NCBI RefSeq assembly: GCF_004799515.1
Contig: NZ_SSMX01000020.1
Location: 1 to 63,866 of the forward strand
Reading direction: 5' to 3'
DNA length: 63,866 nucleotides
Origin: Phenylobacterium sp.
Lineage (GTDB): Bacteria; Pseudomonadota; Alphaproteobacteria; Caulobacterales; Caulobacteraceae
Part shown: positions 25,607-34,874 of the stretch, in pieces
Numbering within the stretch: the first letter of the stretch is position 1
How the letters are laid out: each line of letters begins with the position of its first letter
Program-made: the position numbers and the translations under genes
The notes under the pieces: generated by a model
Told to the model about the DNA's origin: nothing
The model's database searches: none
Seen by the model: only the letters and a program-made list of their open reading frames with translations

Positions 25607-27685
25607 CTACTTGCCGCCCGCCGTCGGCGTGCCTGCGGGCGCCGCGCCCGGGGCCGCCGGCTTCGGGGCGGCCGCGGCCTCGCGGCGATGGCCCATCTTC
25701 TCCATCGCGTTGAGTTCGTCCTGGTCGAGGACGCCGTCGTGGTTCTTGTCCAGCACATCCCAGTACTTGAGGATCTGGTCGCCGACCTGGCCCTTCAGTT
25801 CAGACTTCTCGATCTTGCCGTCGACGTTGGTGTCCAGCATGCCCATCAGGTGGCCGGCGTTCAGCGCGTCGTCGTAGTCGACCATGTGCTTGGAGGTCTC
25901 GTCGACCCAGCGATAGCGGATCGCCGTGTAGAACATCTCCTCCCAGCTCTGGTCGCCCCAGACCACGGTCTTGTTCGGATCGGGGTTGTTCGGGTTGCGC
26001 TTGGAGTTGTCGTAGACGAAGTGGGCGATCAGCTTCGAACCCGCCGGCACCTTGATCGGCTCGGCGAAGGTGTAGTCCCGCTGCCAGCTGAAGTCATAGC
26101 GCGGCAGGGAGAGCAGCAGCTTCTCCGCGCCGTCCGGATAGCGGATCCACAGGTCCGCCGAGGCGCCGCGGTAGTGCGCGTGCGGGAAGGCCGCGTAGAG
26201 CAGGGCGTCCTTCGGGAAGCTGAGGTAGGTGGTTTCCTTGTGGTGCGGGTCGTTCGGCGGGATGACAATGGTGTTGTTCACCAGCACCGAGTTGTGCATC
26301 ACCATCTCGGGCTTCTCGTTGTCCTTGTAGTAGTACAACGCGATCTGGGTGTGGTCGGTCACTTCCTTGCCGAACGGCGTGTAGTGCGTCTGGAACCCGA
26401 TGGCGCCGCCCGGCGGGATGTAGGTCCCGACGTTCTTCGGCGCGATCTCGCTCTCTGCGCCGACGGCGTAGCCGCCCACCGAGACGCCCCACTTGTTCTC
26501 GAACGCTTCTTCGCCCGGCTTCGGCACGTCGGTCATGTAGCCGGTGAGCACGTGGTGCACGCCCTGGCGGCTTTCCACCTTGACGGTCGACGCCCGCAGC
26601 CACTTGCCTTCCTTCTCCGGGTTGGCGACCCACGGGTGCTGGTAGTCCACCACGCCGGAGGCGGGGATGGTGTAGGCCGGCACGTCGAGGATGGCGTCCG
26701 GCTTGCCCAGCGGCCATTCGGCGGCGACGTGATGCACGACGCCGAGGGGATCCTTGCCCTCGCCGCGCGGCGCGCCTTCTTCCACCCAGTGGACGATGGT
26801 CTTGATCTCGGCGGCCGAGAGGCTGCGGTCGTCGGAGAACTTGCCGACGTGCGGGTCGGCGTTGAAGGGCGGCATGCGGTCGGTGCGGATGACCTCGCGG
26901 ATCATCGGCGAGAAGCCCTTCACCGTCGCATAGTCCTTCATGGCGAAGGGGCCGATGCCGCCTTCCTCGTGGCAGGCGACGCACTTGGCTTCCAGGATCG
27001 GGGCCACGTCCTTCACGTAGGTGATCTCGGCCTTCTTATCGCGGGCCGGGAAGTCGACCAGGCAACCCTTGGAAGCCTGCGTCGCCGCCGGCGCGACCTT
27101 GCCCGCCAGGACCGCCGAGAGCGCGTCGTCGGCGAACATCTTGGTCGCGGCCTTCTGCACCCCGTAGTCGGAGCGGTCGTCCAGCGGGCCGTGGTAGGCG
27201 ATCTGCCAGGTCTTCGGATTGACCACGAAGACTTCGGCGGTGCGGGTGACGCCCAGGGCCTCGCCGATGATCTGATTGCTGTCCATCAGGATCGGGATGT
27301 CGATCCCGTACTCCTTGGCCTCGGCGGCGATGGCGTCGCGGCTGTCCTGCAGGTTGGAGTCGATCAGCATGACCTCGACGCCCTGCTTGGCGTACTTGTC
27401 GCGCAGCGCCTTCAGCGCCGGCGTCATGGCGCGTGCGATCGGGCAGCCCACGCCGGTGGAGACCAGCACGATCGCCTTGTCGTCGGCCATCCGGTAAAGC
27501 TCGTGGGCTTCCAGGTGCTGGGCGTCGACCAGCATGAAGTTGTCGACCCGCGCCGGCATGGCCGACATGGCCGAGGCGTTCTGCGCCTGCTGCTGGGCGC
27601 TGTCGGCCGACGGCGCAGCGGAGAAGCCGGACACCAGGAGGGCGCTGACCGCCGCTCCAAACACACCAAGTCGCGCAGACATCAT
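25607..27685 (-). CDS. Multidomain redoxin / cytochrome c / copper-monooxygenase-like / EF-hand secreted protein
   Basis: 692 residues. Signal peptide at about 1-29. Residues 50-200 are a thioredoxin/redoxin fold with one cysteine in GVGCPIARAM (Cys 81). One haem c motif CVACH at 235-239. About 370-600 resembles the copper type II ascorbate-dependent monooxygenase fold: HH at 377-378, QTHY at 432-435, HAHYRG at 502-507. Two EF-hands follow: DTNVDGKIEKSEL (618-630) and DKNHDGVLDQDEL (646-658), then a Pro/Ala tail. Exported; reaction unknown, with copper- and haem-dependent oxidation inferred only. Monocistronic, divergent from the permease gene. Confidence 0.75.
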   Translation of the reverse strand: MMSARLGVFGAAVSALLVSGFSAAPSADSAQQQAQNASAMSAMPARVDNFMLVDAQHLEAHELYRMADDKAIVLVSTGVGCPIARAMTPALKALRDKYAKQGVEVMLIDSNLQDSRDAIAAEAKEYGIDIPILMDSNQIIGEALGVTRTAEVFVVNPKTWQIAYHGPLDDRSDYGVQKAATKMFADDALSAVLAGKVAPAATQASKGCLVDFPARDKKAEITYVKDVAPILEAKCVACHEEGGIGPFAMKDYATVKGFSPMIREVIRTDRMPPFNADPHVGKFSDDRSLSAAEIKTIVHWVEEGAPRGEGKDPLGVVHHVAAEWPLGKPDAILDVPAYTIPASGVVDYQHPWVANPEKEGKWLRASTVKVESRQGVHHVLTGYMTDVPKPGEEAFENKWGVSVGGYAVGAESEIAPKNVGTYIPPGGAIGFQTHYTPFGKEVTDHTQIALYYYKDNEKPEMVMHNSVLVNNTIVIPPNDPHHKETTYLSFPKDALLYAAFPHAHYRGASADLWIRYPDGAEKLLLSLPRYDFSWQRDYTFAEPIKVPAGSKLIAHFVYDNSKRNPNNPDPNKTVVWGDQSWEEMFYTAIRYRWVDETSKHMVDYDDALNAGHLMGMLDTNVDGKIEKSELKGQVGDQILKYWDVLDKNHDGVLDQDELNAMEKMGHRREAAAAPKPAAPGAAPAGTPTAGGK

Positions 27686-27915
27686 GAGCTTTCCTCATCG
27701 AACGGGCGTTTTTGACTCGCGCGGCGGAACCTAGGCGCAGAGCCCTATCGAGGCCTTAACTTAACACCGTTCAGGCAGGAAAATCCACCGCGGCTTGGTT
27801 TCAAATTTGTCATCTGCGCCAAGGCGCGGAGCCCGGCGCCGGCGCCCCGGGCTTGGCGCGGGCCGGCGACGTGGGCCATGGTGCGCGGCTTCGAAGACCC
27901 GGGGGTCACGTTTCC

Positions 27916-29355
27916 ATGAACTTTCTCACGCGCCGCAAGTCCATCGAGCTTGGCCAGCCGGGTCAGGGAACGGCGGACGATGAGGGCCGCCGCCTGAAGC
28001 GCACCCTGGGCTGGCCGCACCTGATGGCCCTGGGCGTCGGCGCGATCATCGGCACCGGCATCTACACCCTGACCGGGGTGGCGGCGGGCTTGGCGGGGCC
28101 GGCGGTGATCCTGTCCTTCGCGGTGGCGGGCGTGGTCTGCGCCTGCGCGGCGCTCTGCTACGCCGAGATGGCCTCGCTGAGCCCGCAGGCCGGCAGCGCC
28201 TACGCCTATTCCTACATGACGCTCGGCGAGCTGATCGCCTGGGTGGTCGGCTGGAGCCTGATCCTCGAATACACCCTGGTGTGCAGCGCGGTCTCGGTGG
28301 GCTGGGCGGGTTACGCCGCGGGCCTGATCCACGGGGCGCACATCCCGGTCCCCGAAAGCCTGCTGGCCGGGCCGGACGCGGGCGGCATCGTCAACCTGCC
28401 GGCGGCCTTCATCGCCCTGGTCGTCACCGGCATGCTGCTGGTGGGCACGCGCGAGAGCGCCACGGTCAACTTCATCCTGGTCTGCGTGAAGCTGGTGGCG
28501 CTGGCCGGCTTCGTGGCCTTCACCCTGCCGAGCTTCGACGCCAGCCACTTCCACCCCTTCGCGCCCTTCGGCTTCGCGGCGCACGAGATCGACGGCAAGA
28601 AGTACGGGGTGATGGGCGCGGCCGCGATCATCTTCTTCGCCTTCTACGGCTTCGACGCCATCTCCACGGCGGCGGAGGAGGCCAAGAACCCCAAGCGCGA
28701 CCTGACCATCGGCATCGTGGGCTCGATGATCCTCTGCACCCTGATCTACATGGTGGTGGCCGCCTGCGCCCTGGGCGCCTCGCCCTATGACGTCTTTTCC
28801 AAGAGCGGCGAGCCCCTGGCCTTCGTCCTGCGCCAGCTGGGCCAGCCGGGCGCGGCCTCGCTGATCGCCGGCGCCGCGGTCGTGGCGCTGCCGACCGTGA
28901 TCATGGTCTTCATGTTCGGTCAGAGCCGGGTGTTCTTCGCCATGGCCCGCGACGGCCTGCTGCCCACCGCGCTGGCCACCGTCAACAAGCGCGGCGTGCC
29001 CTCGGCGGTGACCATCCTCACCGGACTGATCGCCGCGGCGGTGGCCGGGATCATGCCCTTGTCGGAGATCGCCTCGCTCGCCAACGCCGGCACGCTCTGC
29101 GCCTTCATCGCCACGGCGCTGGCGGTGATGACGCTGCGCCGCCGGTCGCCGGAGCTGACCCGGCCCTTCGTGACCCCGCTCGTCTGGCTGATCGGGCCGG
29201 CGGCGGTCTTGGGCTGCCTCTACCTGTTCACCAGCCTCTCGGCGAAGACGATCGAGTTCTTCTTCGTCTGGAACGCCATCGGCGTGGTGGCCTACCTGGT
29301 CTACGGCCGCGCCCATAGCCGTCTTCGGGCCATCGACACCGCCATCCGCGCCTGA
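27916..29355 (+). CDS. APC-family amino acid permease
   Basis: 479 residues and about 12 transmembrane helices. The start of the core, LMALGVGAIIGTGIYTLTG, is the substrate-binding unwound helix 1 of the APC superfamily (GAIIGTG); AEEAKNPKRDLTIGIVGS is the cationic/neutral amino acid transporter signature. ATG at 27916 (MNFLTRRKSIEL) matches the family; the frame runs further upstream without support. Substrate cannot be assigned. Confidence 0.9.
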   Translation: MNFLTRRKSIELGQPGQGTADDEGRRLKRTLGWPHLMALGVGAIIGTGIYTLTGVAAGLAGPAVILSFAVAGVVCACAALCYAEMASLSPQAGSAYAYSYMTLGELIAWVVGWSLILEYTLVCSAVSVGWAGYAAGLIHGAHIPVPESLLAGPDAGGIVNLPAAFIALVVTGMLLVGTRESATVNFILVCVKLVALAGFVAFTLPSFDASHFHPFAPFGFAAHEIDGKKYGVMGAAAIIFFAFYGFDAISTAAEEAKNPKRDLTIGIVGSMILCTLIYMVVAACALGASPYDVFSKSGEPLAFVLRQLGQPGAASLIAGAAVVALPTVIMVFMFGQSRVFFAMARDGLLPTALATVNKRGVPSAVTILTGLIAAAVAGIMPLSEIASLANAGTLCAFIATALAVMTLRRRSPELTRPFVTPLVWLIGPAAVLGCLYLFTSLSAKTIEFFFVWNAIGVVAYLVYGRAHSRLRAIDTAIRA

Positions 29356-29372
29356 GGTGGCAAGCTCTGTGC

Positions 29373-29403
29373 GCAACCGCCGCTTTGCCTAACCGGCGGT
29401 TGC
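29373..29403 (+). terminator. Terminator-like hairpin after the permease gene
   Basis: GCAACCGCCG (29373-29382) pairs with CGGCGGTTGC (29394-29403); followed by GGTCTATC, no clear U-tract. Confidence 0.55.
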
Positions 29404-29454
29404 GGTCTATCCCCGGACAAACGGCTGTTTGAAGCTGCCGGGGAGGACAAGGCC

Positions 29455-30984
29455 GTGGCGCGAGGGCCAGCAGCAGGATCGGGACCGCCGGGCGGCCGCA
29501 AGGGGCCCGACCTCACCGTGGGGCCGATCGGCAAGACGCTGATCGCCTTCGCCCTGCCGGTGCTGGGCTCCAACATCCTGCAGTCGCTGAACGCCACGGC
29601 GAACATGTTCTGGGTCGGCCGGGTGTTCGGCGAGGCCGGCGTCACCGCCACCGGCAACGCCAATCAGATCTTCTTCATGATGCTGGGCGCGGCGTTCGGC
29701 ATCACCATGGCCGCCAACATCCTGATCGGCCAGGCGGTGGGCGCGAAGGACGAGGCCCTGGCCCGCAAGATTGTGGGCACCGCCACCATCTTCTTCGCGG
29801 CGCTTTCGATCCTGGTGGGCGTGGCCGGCGGGATCCTGACCCCGAAAATCCTGATGGCCATGCGCACGCCGCCGGCGGCCCAAATCTACGCCATCGCCTA
29901 CCTGCGCGTGATCTTCGGCGCCATGCCGGCGATGTTCTTCTTCAATTTCGTGATGATGGCCCAGCGGGGCGCGGGAGACAGCCGCACGCCCTTCTACTTC
30001 GCCCTGCTGCAGGTGGGCCTGGATATCGTGCTCAACCCGCTGCTGCTCATGGGGCTCGGGCCCTTCCCGAAGATGGGGATCGCCGGGTCGGCGACCTCGA
30101 CGCTCATCGCCCAGAGCGTGACGCTGGCGATGATGGTGATCCATCTCTACCGGACGCGCTCGATCCTGGCGCTGCGCCCCTCGGACTGGCGTCTGCTGAT
30201 CCCCGATTTCCAGATCATCCGGACCCTGCTGGTGAAGGGTACGCCGATGGGCATCCAGATGATGGTCATCAGCCTGGCGGCGGCGACCATGCTCTCCTTC
30301 GTCAACCGCTACGGGGTGCACACCTCGGCGGCCTACAACGCCGCCTCGCAGCTCTGGACCTATGTCCAGATGCCGGCCATGGCGCTGGGCGCGGCGGTGT
30401 CGTCCATGGCCGCCCAGAACGTTGGCGCGCGCAAGATGGACCGGGTCGAGCGGGTGGCCGTGATCGGCTCGATGTACGCGGTCTTGTTCACCGGCGTGCC
30501 GATCCTGATCCTGGAGGCGCTGGATCCCTATGTGCTGCAGGCCTTCCTGCGCGCCGACAGCCCCTCGCTGCCGATCGCCGTGCACATCAACATGATCGCG
30601 CTCTGGGGCTTCATCCCGTTCGGGGTGGCCTTCGTCCTCTCCGGCATCGTGCGCGCCACCGGGGCGGTCTGGCCGCCGCTGCTGGCGATGGTGATATCGC
30701 TGTGGGGCGTGCGCGTGCCGCTGGCCAAGCTCCTGGAGCCGCACCTGAACGCCGACGCGATCTGGCTGGCCTTCCCGGCCGGCAGCCTGACGACCCTCAC
30801 CCTCGCCGGCGCCTACTACTTCTGGAACGGCTGGGGCGGTTGGCGCCGCGCGCGGATGCTGCAGGTGACCCCCAGCGCCGACGCCCCCGACACCGGCCTC
30901 GGCCAGCCGATGATGGACGAGAGCGAGGCCATCACCGGCGAGGAGCAGCGCGAACTGGGCCTGGCGGAGGCCGCCGGCGGCTAG
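29455..30984 (+). CDS. MATE-family multidrug/cation antiporter
   Basis: 509 residues, about 12 transmembrane helices in two MatE halves. Typical elements are IAFALPVLGSNILQSLNATANMFWVG in the first half and QMPAMALGAAVSSMAAQNVGA in the second. Start GTG at 29455, with GGGGAGGAC upstream. The substrate is unknown. Its stop lies 9 bases from the stop of the convergent hydrolase gene. Confidence 0.9.
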   Translation: MARGPAAGSGPPGGRKGPDLTVGPIGKTLIAFALPVLGSNILQSLNATANMFWVGRVFGEAGVTATGNANQIFFMMLGAAFGITMAANILIGQAVGAKDEALARKIVGTATIFFAALSILVGVAGGILTPKILMAMRTPPAAQIYAIAYLRVIFGAMPAMFFFNFVMMAQRGAGDSRTPFYFALLQVGLDIVLNPLLLMGLGPFPKMGIAGSATSTLIAQSVTLAMMVIHLYRTRSILALRPSDWRLLIPDFQIIRTLLVKGTPMGIQMMVISLAAATMLSFVNRYGVHTSAAYNAASQLWTYVQMPAMALGAAVSSMAAQNVGARKMDRVERVAVIGSMYAVLFTGVPILILEALDPYVLQAFLRADSPSLPIAVHINMIALWGFIPFGVAFVLSGIVRATGAVWPPLLAMVISLWGVRVPLAKLLEPHLNADAIWLAFPAGSLTTLTLAGAYYFWNGWGGWRRARMLQVTPSADAPDTGLGQPMMDESEAITGEEQRELGLAEAAGG

Positions 30985-30993
30985 GCCCCGGGG

Positions 30994-32133
30994 CTATTTC
31001 TCGCGTTCCGCCGGAGCGACGTCGCCTGCCGCCGCGGCCAGCGGCCGGGCGTCCTCCACCAGGTGGACCAGCACCTTGCCGGGCTCCTCCGTGGCCATCA
31101 TGTGGGCGGAGTTCTCGAACCATACCCAGCGCTTGCGGGGCGCCTTCAGGGCGTCATACCAGCGCTCCACGGGGGCCGTCGGCGTCGTGTAGTCGTAGCG
31201 GCCGGCGAAGATGATGACCGGGCAGTCCAGCGCCTTCACGCCGGTGAAGTCCGTCCGCGCCATCTGCGGCAGCAGCTTGGGAAACGAGAAGCCGCTGGCC
31301 GCGTCCACCAGCGCCTCCACGTCGGCCTCGGCATAGTCCGGCGACAGCCGCTGGGCGTCGGACAGGTAGTCGTAGCTGTCGTGGCCGTGGGACAGGCCGC
31401 CGTAGTGGACCGACCACTTCCGCTCGGTGTCGATCTTGTCGATGGGCAGGGCGCCGTCCGCCTCGGGATAGGGCGCGATGGCCTTCAGCTCGGCCAGCGC
31501 CTTGTCGTTGTGGTCGGCCGCGGCGGCCTTCAGCACGAAGTCGTAGCCCGCCTGCTCGCCGGCCCGCATGTCGATGATCTGGCCCATGCCGATGTAGGCG
31601 TAGAGCCACTGCGGTTTGTCATGCGCCAGGCGCAGGCCGAGGATCGATCCCCAGGAGTGGCCCAGCGCGAAGATCTTCTTCTTGCCGTAGGTCGTCCGCA
31701 GATAGCCGACCAGCTCCTCGGCGTCGGCGACCATCCGGTCCTCAGTGAGCGTGGGCGCGATCTTCGCTGGGTCGTTCAGGGCGTAGGTCTCGCCGGCCCC
31801 GCGCTGGTCCCACTCCACGACGGTGAAATAGTCCGTCCACGGCGCCTCGAAGAGGTAGCGGTTTGGCAGCTCCGGCGCCGCCGGGCCGCCGTGCAGCACC
31901 AGCAGGATCGGGTTGCGCCGGTCGCGGCCGCGCACCGTGATCCACTGCGGAATGCCGCCGATGATCACCGCCCTGGCCTCGTCGATTCCGTGGTCGGAGG
32001 CGATCTTCTGGGCGCCGCCCAGGATCTGGCGGAACTTGGCTCCCGACAAGTCGGGCGCCGCCTGGGCGCTCCAGCCGCTCAGGGCGAAGGCGGCCGCCGC
32101 CGCCAGGGCCGCGGTTCTCGTTTGAAGGTTCAT
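30994..32133 (-). CDS. Secreted alpha/beta hydrolase, proline-iminopeptidase-like
   Basis: 379 residues with a signal peptide (ALAAAAAFALSGWSAQA). ILLVLHGGPAAPELPN provides the oxyanion-hole HGGP motif of the prolyl aminopeptidase group (S33), VEWDQRGAGET follows, and FALGHSWGSILG is the nucleophile elbow with Ser. An Asp in FAGRYDYTTP and a His in FENSAHMM complete the triad. Start ATG 32133 places the signal peptide at the N-terminus. Confidence 0.82.
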   Translation of the reverse strand: MNLQTRTAALAAAAAFALSGWSAQAAPDLSGAKFRQILGGAQKIASDHGIDEARAVIIGGIPQWITVRGRDRRNPILLVLHGGPAAPELPNRYLFEAPWTDYFTVVEWDQRGAGETYALNDPAKIAPTLTEDRMVADAEELVGYLRTTYGKKKIFALGHSWGSILGLRLAHDKPQWLYAYIGMGQIIDMRAGEQAGYDFVLKAAAADHNDKALAELKAIAPYPEADGALPIDKIDTERKWSVHYGGLSHGHDSYDYLSDAQRLSPDYAEADVEALVDAASGFSFPKLLPQMARTDFTGVKALDCPVIIFAGRYDYTTPTAPVERWYDALKAPRKRWVWFENSAHMMATEEPGKVLVHLVEDARPLAAAAGDVAPAEREK

Positions 32134-32211
32134 CGTCACTCCACGCACAATCTGTGGGGGAGAGCCCCGCGCGCGGCGCCGTGGATGCGGATTGCCGCGA
32201 TTTAATGGGCG

Positions 32212-33465
32212 CTAGGCCCGGCTCTCCATCAGCGCCGAATAGACCAAGGTCCGTAGCTCGCGGCGGATCGGATAGGTGGCCGATGGCATCAGCTGGGTCA
32301 TGAAGACCACGGTGATGTGCTCGACCGGATCGACCCAGAAGGCGGTGGACGCCGCGCCGCCCCAGTAGAACTCGCCCTTGGAGCAGGGGATCAGCGTCTG
32401 GGGCGGATCGAACACCACCGCGAAGCCCAGGCCGAAGCCGATCCCGGCATAGGTGCTTTCCGAGAACAGAGACCGCGACATCTGGGTCAGGTCCTGGCCG
32501 CCCGGGAGATGGTTGGACGCCATCAGCCGCAACGTCATCGGCGCGAGGATCCGCGCGCCCTCGAGTTCGCCGCCGTTCGCCAGCATGTTGCAGAAGCGTA
32601 AGTAGTCCGCCGTCGTCGAGACCAGGCCGCCGCCGCCGGACTCCAGCTTCGGCGGCTTGAGGAAGGGGCTCTTCGCCGGATCGTCGTTTAGGGTCAGGAC
32701 GCCGGTGGGCTTGGCCTGCAGGTCCATCGGCCCGGTGGGGCTGGCGCTATAGCAGGCGGTGAAGCGGCTCTGCTGGTCTTCGCGCACGAAGAAGCCGGTG
32801 TCGGCCATCTTCAGCGGGTCGAAGATGCGTTCCTGCAGCACCTGGCTGAGCGGCTTGCCGGCGATCTTCTGCACCAGGTAGCCGACCACGTCGGTGGAGA
32901 CCGAATAGTTCCAGGCCTCCCCCGGCGAGAACTCCAGCGGCAGCTTGGCCAGGGTCTCGATGAAGCCTTCCAGGTCGTCGTCGCCGTACTGGTCGGCGAC
33001 CTTGAGCTTACGGTAGGCGGCGTCGACGTTGGTGCGGCTCTGGAAGCCGTAGGTCAGGCCCGAGGTGTGGCGCATCAGGTCGACCACCTGCATCGGCCGG
33101 GCGACCGGCGTGGTGGCGTAGGGCCCGACGCCGGCGGAAAAGACGCTGAGGTCCTTCCAGGCCGGGATGTGCTTGGCCACCGGGTCGTCCAGGGCGATCA
33201 GGCCTTCCTCGACCAGGGTCATCAGCGCCACGCAGGTGACCGGCTTGGTCATGGAGTAGATGCGGAAGACCGCGTCGTCCTTCAGCGGGACCCCGCGCTC
33301 CACGTCGGCCAGGCCGAGGACCGCCTCGTAGGCGGTCTCCCCGTCTCGGGCGACGGCGATCTGGGCGCAGGGGATGCGGCCCGGGCCCACGTACTTCGCC
33401 TGGAGGTGGGCCTCGATCCGCTTCAGCCGGTCCTTCGAGAATCCCAGGTCTTTGGCCTTGCTCAT
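32212..33465 (-). CDS. Beta-lactamase/esterase-type serine hydrolase
   Basis: 417 residues, no signal peptide, so cytoplasmic. The catalytic tetrad SxxK is SMTK in FRIYSMTKPVTCV, the YxN/YxS equivalent is YSV in AWNYSVSTDVVGYL, and WGGAAST is the third (KTG-like) motif. The family covers class C beta-lactamase-like esterases and D-aminopeptidases; substrate open. ATG at 33465 is preceded by GGAGGAC. Divergent from the crotonase gene by 83 bases. Confidence 0.85.
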   Translation of the reverse strand: MSKAKDLGFSKDRLKRIEAHLQAKYVGPGRIPCAQIAVARDGETAYEAVLGLADVERGVPLKDDAVFRIYSMTKPVTCVALMTLVEEGLIALDDPVAKHIPAWKDLSVFSAGVGPYATTPVARPMQVVDLMRHTSGLTYGFQSRTNVDAAYRKLKVADQYGDDDLEGFIETLAKLPLEFSPGEAWNYSVSTDVVGYLVQKIAGKPLSQVLQERIFDPLKMADTGFFVREDQQSRFTACYSASPTGPMDLQAKPTGVLTLNDDPAKSPFLKPPKLESGGGGLVSTTADYLRFCNMLANGGELEGARILAPMTLRLMASNHLPGGQDLTQMSRSLFSESTYAGIGFGLGFAVVFDPPQTLIPCSKGEFYWGGAASTAFWVDPVEHITVVFMTQLMPSATYPIRRELRTLVYSALMESRA

Positions 33466-33548
33466 GGCGCGTCCTCCGTTGTCTCTCCGTCTTGCCCTTG
33501 CCTTCCGCCTGGTCGCAAGCGTCAGCTTGCGATTCAGGGAGACCCGCC

Positions 33549-34346
33549 ATGCAGACCGCAAGCCCCGAAACCGTCAGCCCCCACACCGTCAGCACCGAGG
33601 TCCGCGGCCGGACGCTCGTCGTCACCATCGAGCGGCCGCAGGCGCGCAACGCCGTGGACGGGCCGACGGCGCGCCGGCTCTACGACGCCTTCAAGGCCTT
33701 CGACGCCGACGACGCCCTGGACGTGGCCATCCTGCAAGGGCGCGGGGGCGCCTTCTGCGCCGGCGCCGACCTGAAGGGCGTGGCCGAGGGGCGCGGCAAT
33801 CCGGTGCATCGCGAGGGCGACCTCGGCCCCATGGGCGTGACGCGCCTGGCGCTCGGCAAGCCGGTGATCGCCGCCATCGAGGGCCACGCCGTGGCCGGCG
33901 GCCTGGAGGTGGCCTGCTGGGCGGATCTGCGGGTCGCCGCCGAGGGGGCGGTGTTCGGGGTGTTCTGCCGCCGCTTCGGCGTGCCGCTGATCGACCTCGG
34001 CACCGTGCGCCTGCCCAGGCTGATCGGCGCCTCGCGGGCCATGGACCTGATCCTCACCGGCCGGCCGGTGGCGGCGGAGGAGGCCTACGCCATCGGCCTC
34101 GCCAACCGCCTCGCGCCGAAAGGCGGGGCCCTGGACGCGGCCCTCGAGCTGGCCGCCCAGCTCTCGGCCTTCCCGCAGCTCTGCCTGCGCAACGACCGGC
34201 TCTCGGCCATCGGCCAGTGGTCGCTGGACTGGGACCAGGCGACGGCCGCGGAGATCGCGCTCGGTCAGGAGACCCTGCGCTCCGGCCAGAGCCAGGAGGG
34301 CGCGGCCCGCTTCGCCGCCGGCGAGGGCCGCGGCGGCAGGTTCTGA
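33549..34346 (+). CDS. Enoyl-CoA hydratase/isomerase (crotonase) family protein
   Basis: 265 residues. VVTIERPQARNAVDG start, oxyanion motifs GRGGAFCAGADLKG and AAIEGHAVAGGLEVACWADL. The two catalytic glutamates of true enoyl-CoA hydratases are not both obvious (FCRRFGVPLIDLGTVRLPRL replaces one), so an isomerase or other crotonase activity is as likely. Neighbouring acyl-CoA dehydrogenase and ligase suggest fatty or aromatic acyl-CoA metabolism. Confidence 0.85.
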   Translation: MQTASPETVSPHTVSTEVRGRTLVVTIERPQARNAVDGPTARRLYDAFKAFDADDALDVAILQGRGGAFCAGADLKGVAEGRGNPVHREGDLGPMGVTRLALGKPVIAAIEGHAVAGGLEVACWADLRVAAEGAVFGVFCRRFGVPLIDLGTVRLPRLIGASRAMDLILTGRPVAAEEAYAIGLANRLAPKGGALDAALELAAQLSAFPQLCLRNDRLSAIGQWSLDWDQATAAEIALGQETLRSGQSQEGAARFAAGEGRGGRF

Positions 34347-34363
34347 GGTCAGAAGTTCCGGGG

Positions 34364-34713
34364 TCAGAAGGGGCCCTTGAAGACGAACCAGGCGCCCAGC
34401 GCGATGCAGGCGAAGCCCACCAGGTGGTTCACCGTCAGCCGCTCGCCCAGATAGGTCACCGAGAAGACGGCGAAGACGCAGAGCGTGATCACCTCCTGCA
34501 TCGCCTTCAGCTCGGCCGGGTCATAGACGTGGCGGCCGATCCGGTTGGCCGGAACCGCCAGGCAGTATTCGAAGAAGGCGATGCTCCAGCTCGCCACCAC
34601 GATCACCACAGCGGCCGGTTCTCGACCTTCAGGTGGCCGTACCAGGCGAAGGTCATGAAGACGTTGGACCCGATCAGCATCAGGATCGGCGCGACGGCGG
34701 TCCAGGACGGCAT
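34364..34713 (-). pseudogene. DUF486 family membrane protein, broken by a -1 frameshift
   Basis: From ATG at 34713 the first frame gives PSWTAVAPILMLIGSNVFM and ends ENRPLW followed by TGA at 34603-34605. The rest of the family protein (VIVVASWSIAFFEYCL to YLGERLTVNHLVGFACIA) is in the next frame to 34364. One missing G in the TGG run at 34606-34608 explains everything. Joined, it is about 116 residues, the normal DUF486 length, with four transmembrane helices. Either a recent mutation or a sequencing error. Convergent with the crotonase gene. Confidence 0.8.
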
Positions 34714-34874
34714 GGTTCGGAAAGCTCCCCTCGGCGGCGCCTTCCTATAACCGATCGGCGCGGGGGCTGTTCAAACCGACAGCGGCGTTGCGTCATCCGA
34801 ACGGCCGTTTGATAATGCCAGGACGCTCATTTCATACCGATATTTCGAAAAACCGAGCGCATTGGGAGGTCGCC

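Noticed and set aside
25445..27715. 756-residue plus-strand frame over the redoxin-cytochrome gene
   Set aside because: Antisense shadow of a gene with clear domains; composition of His/Val/Leu/Arg typical of reversed GC-rich codons.
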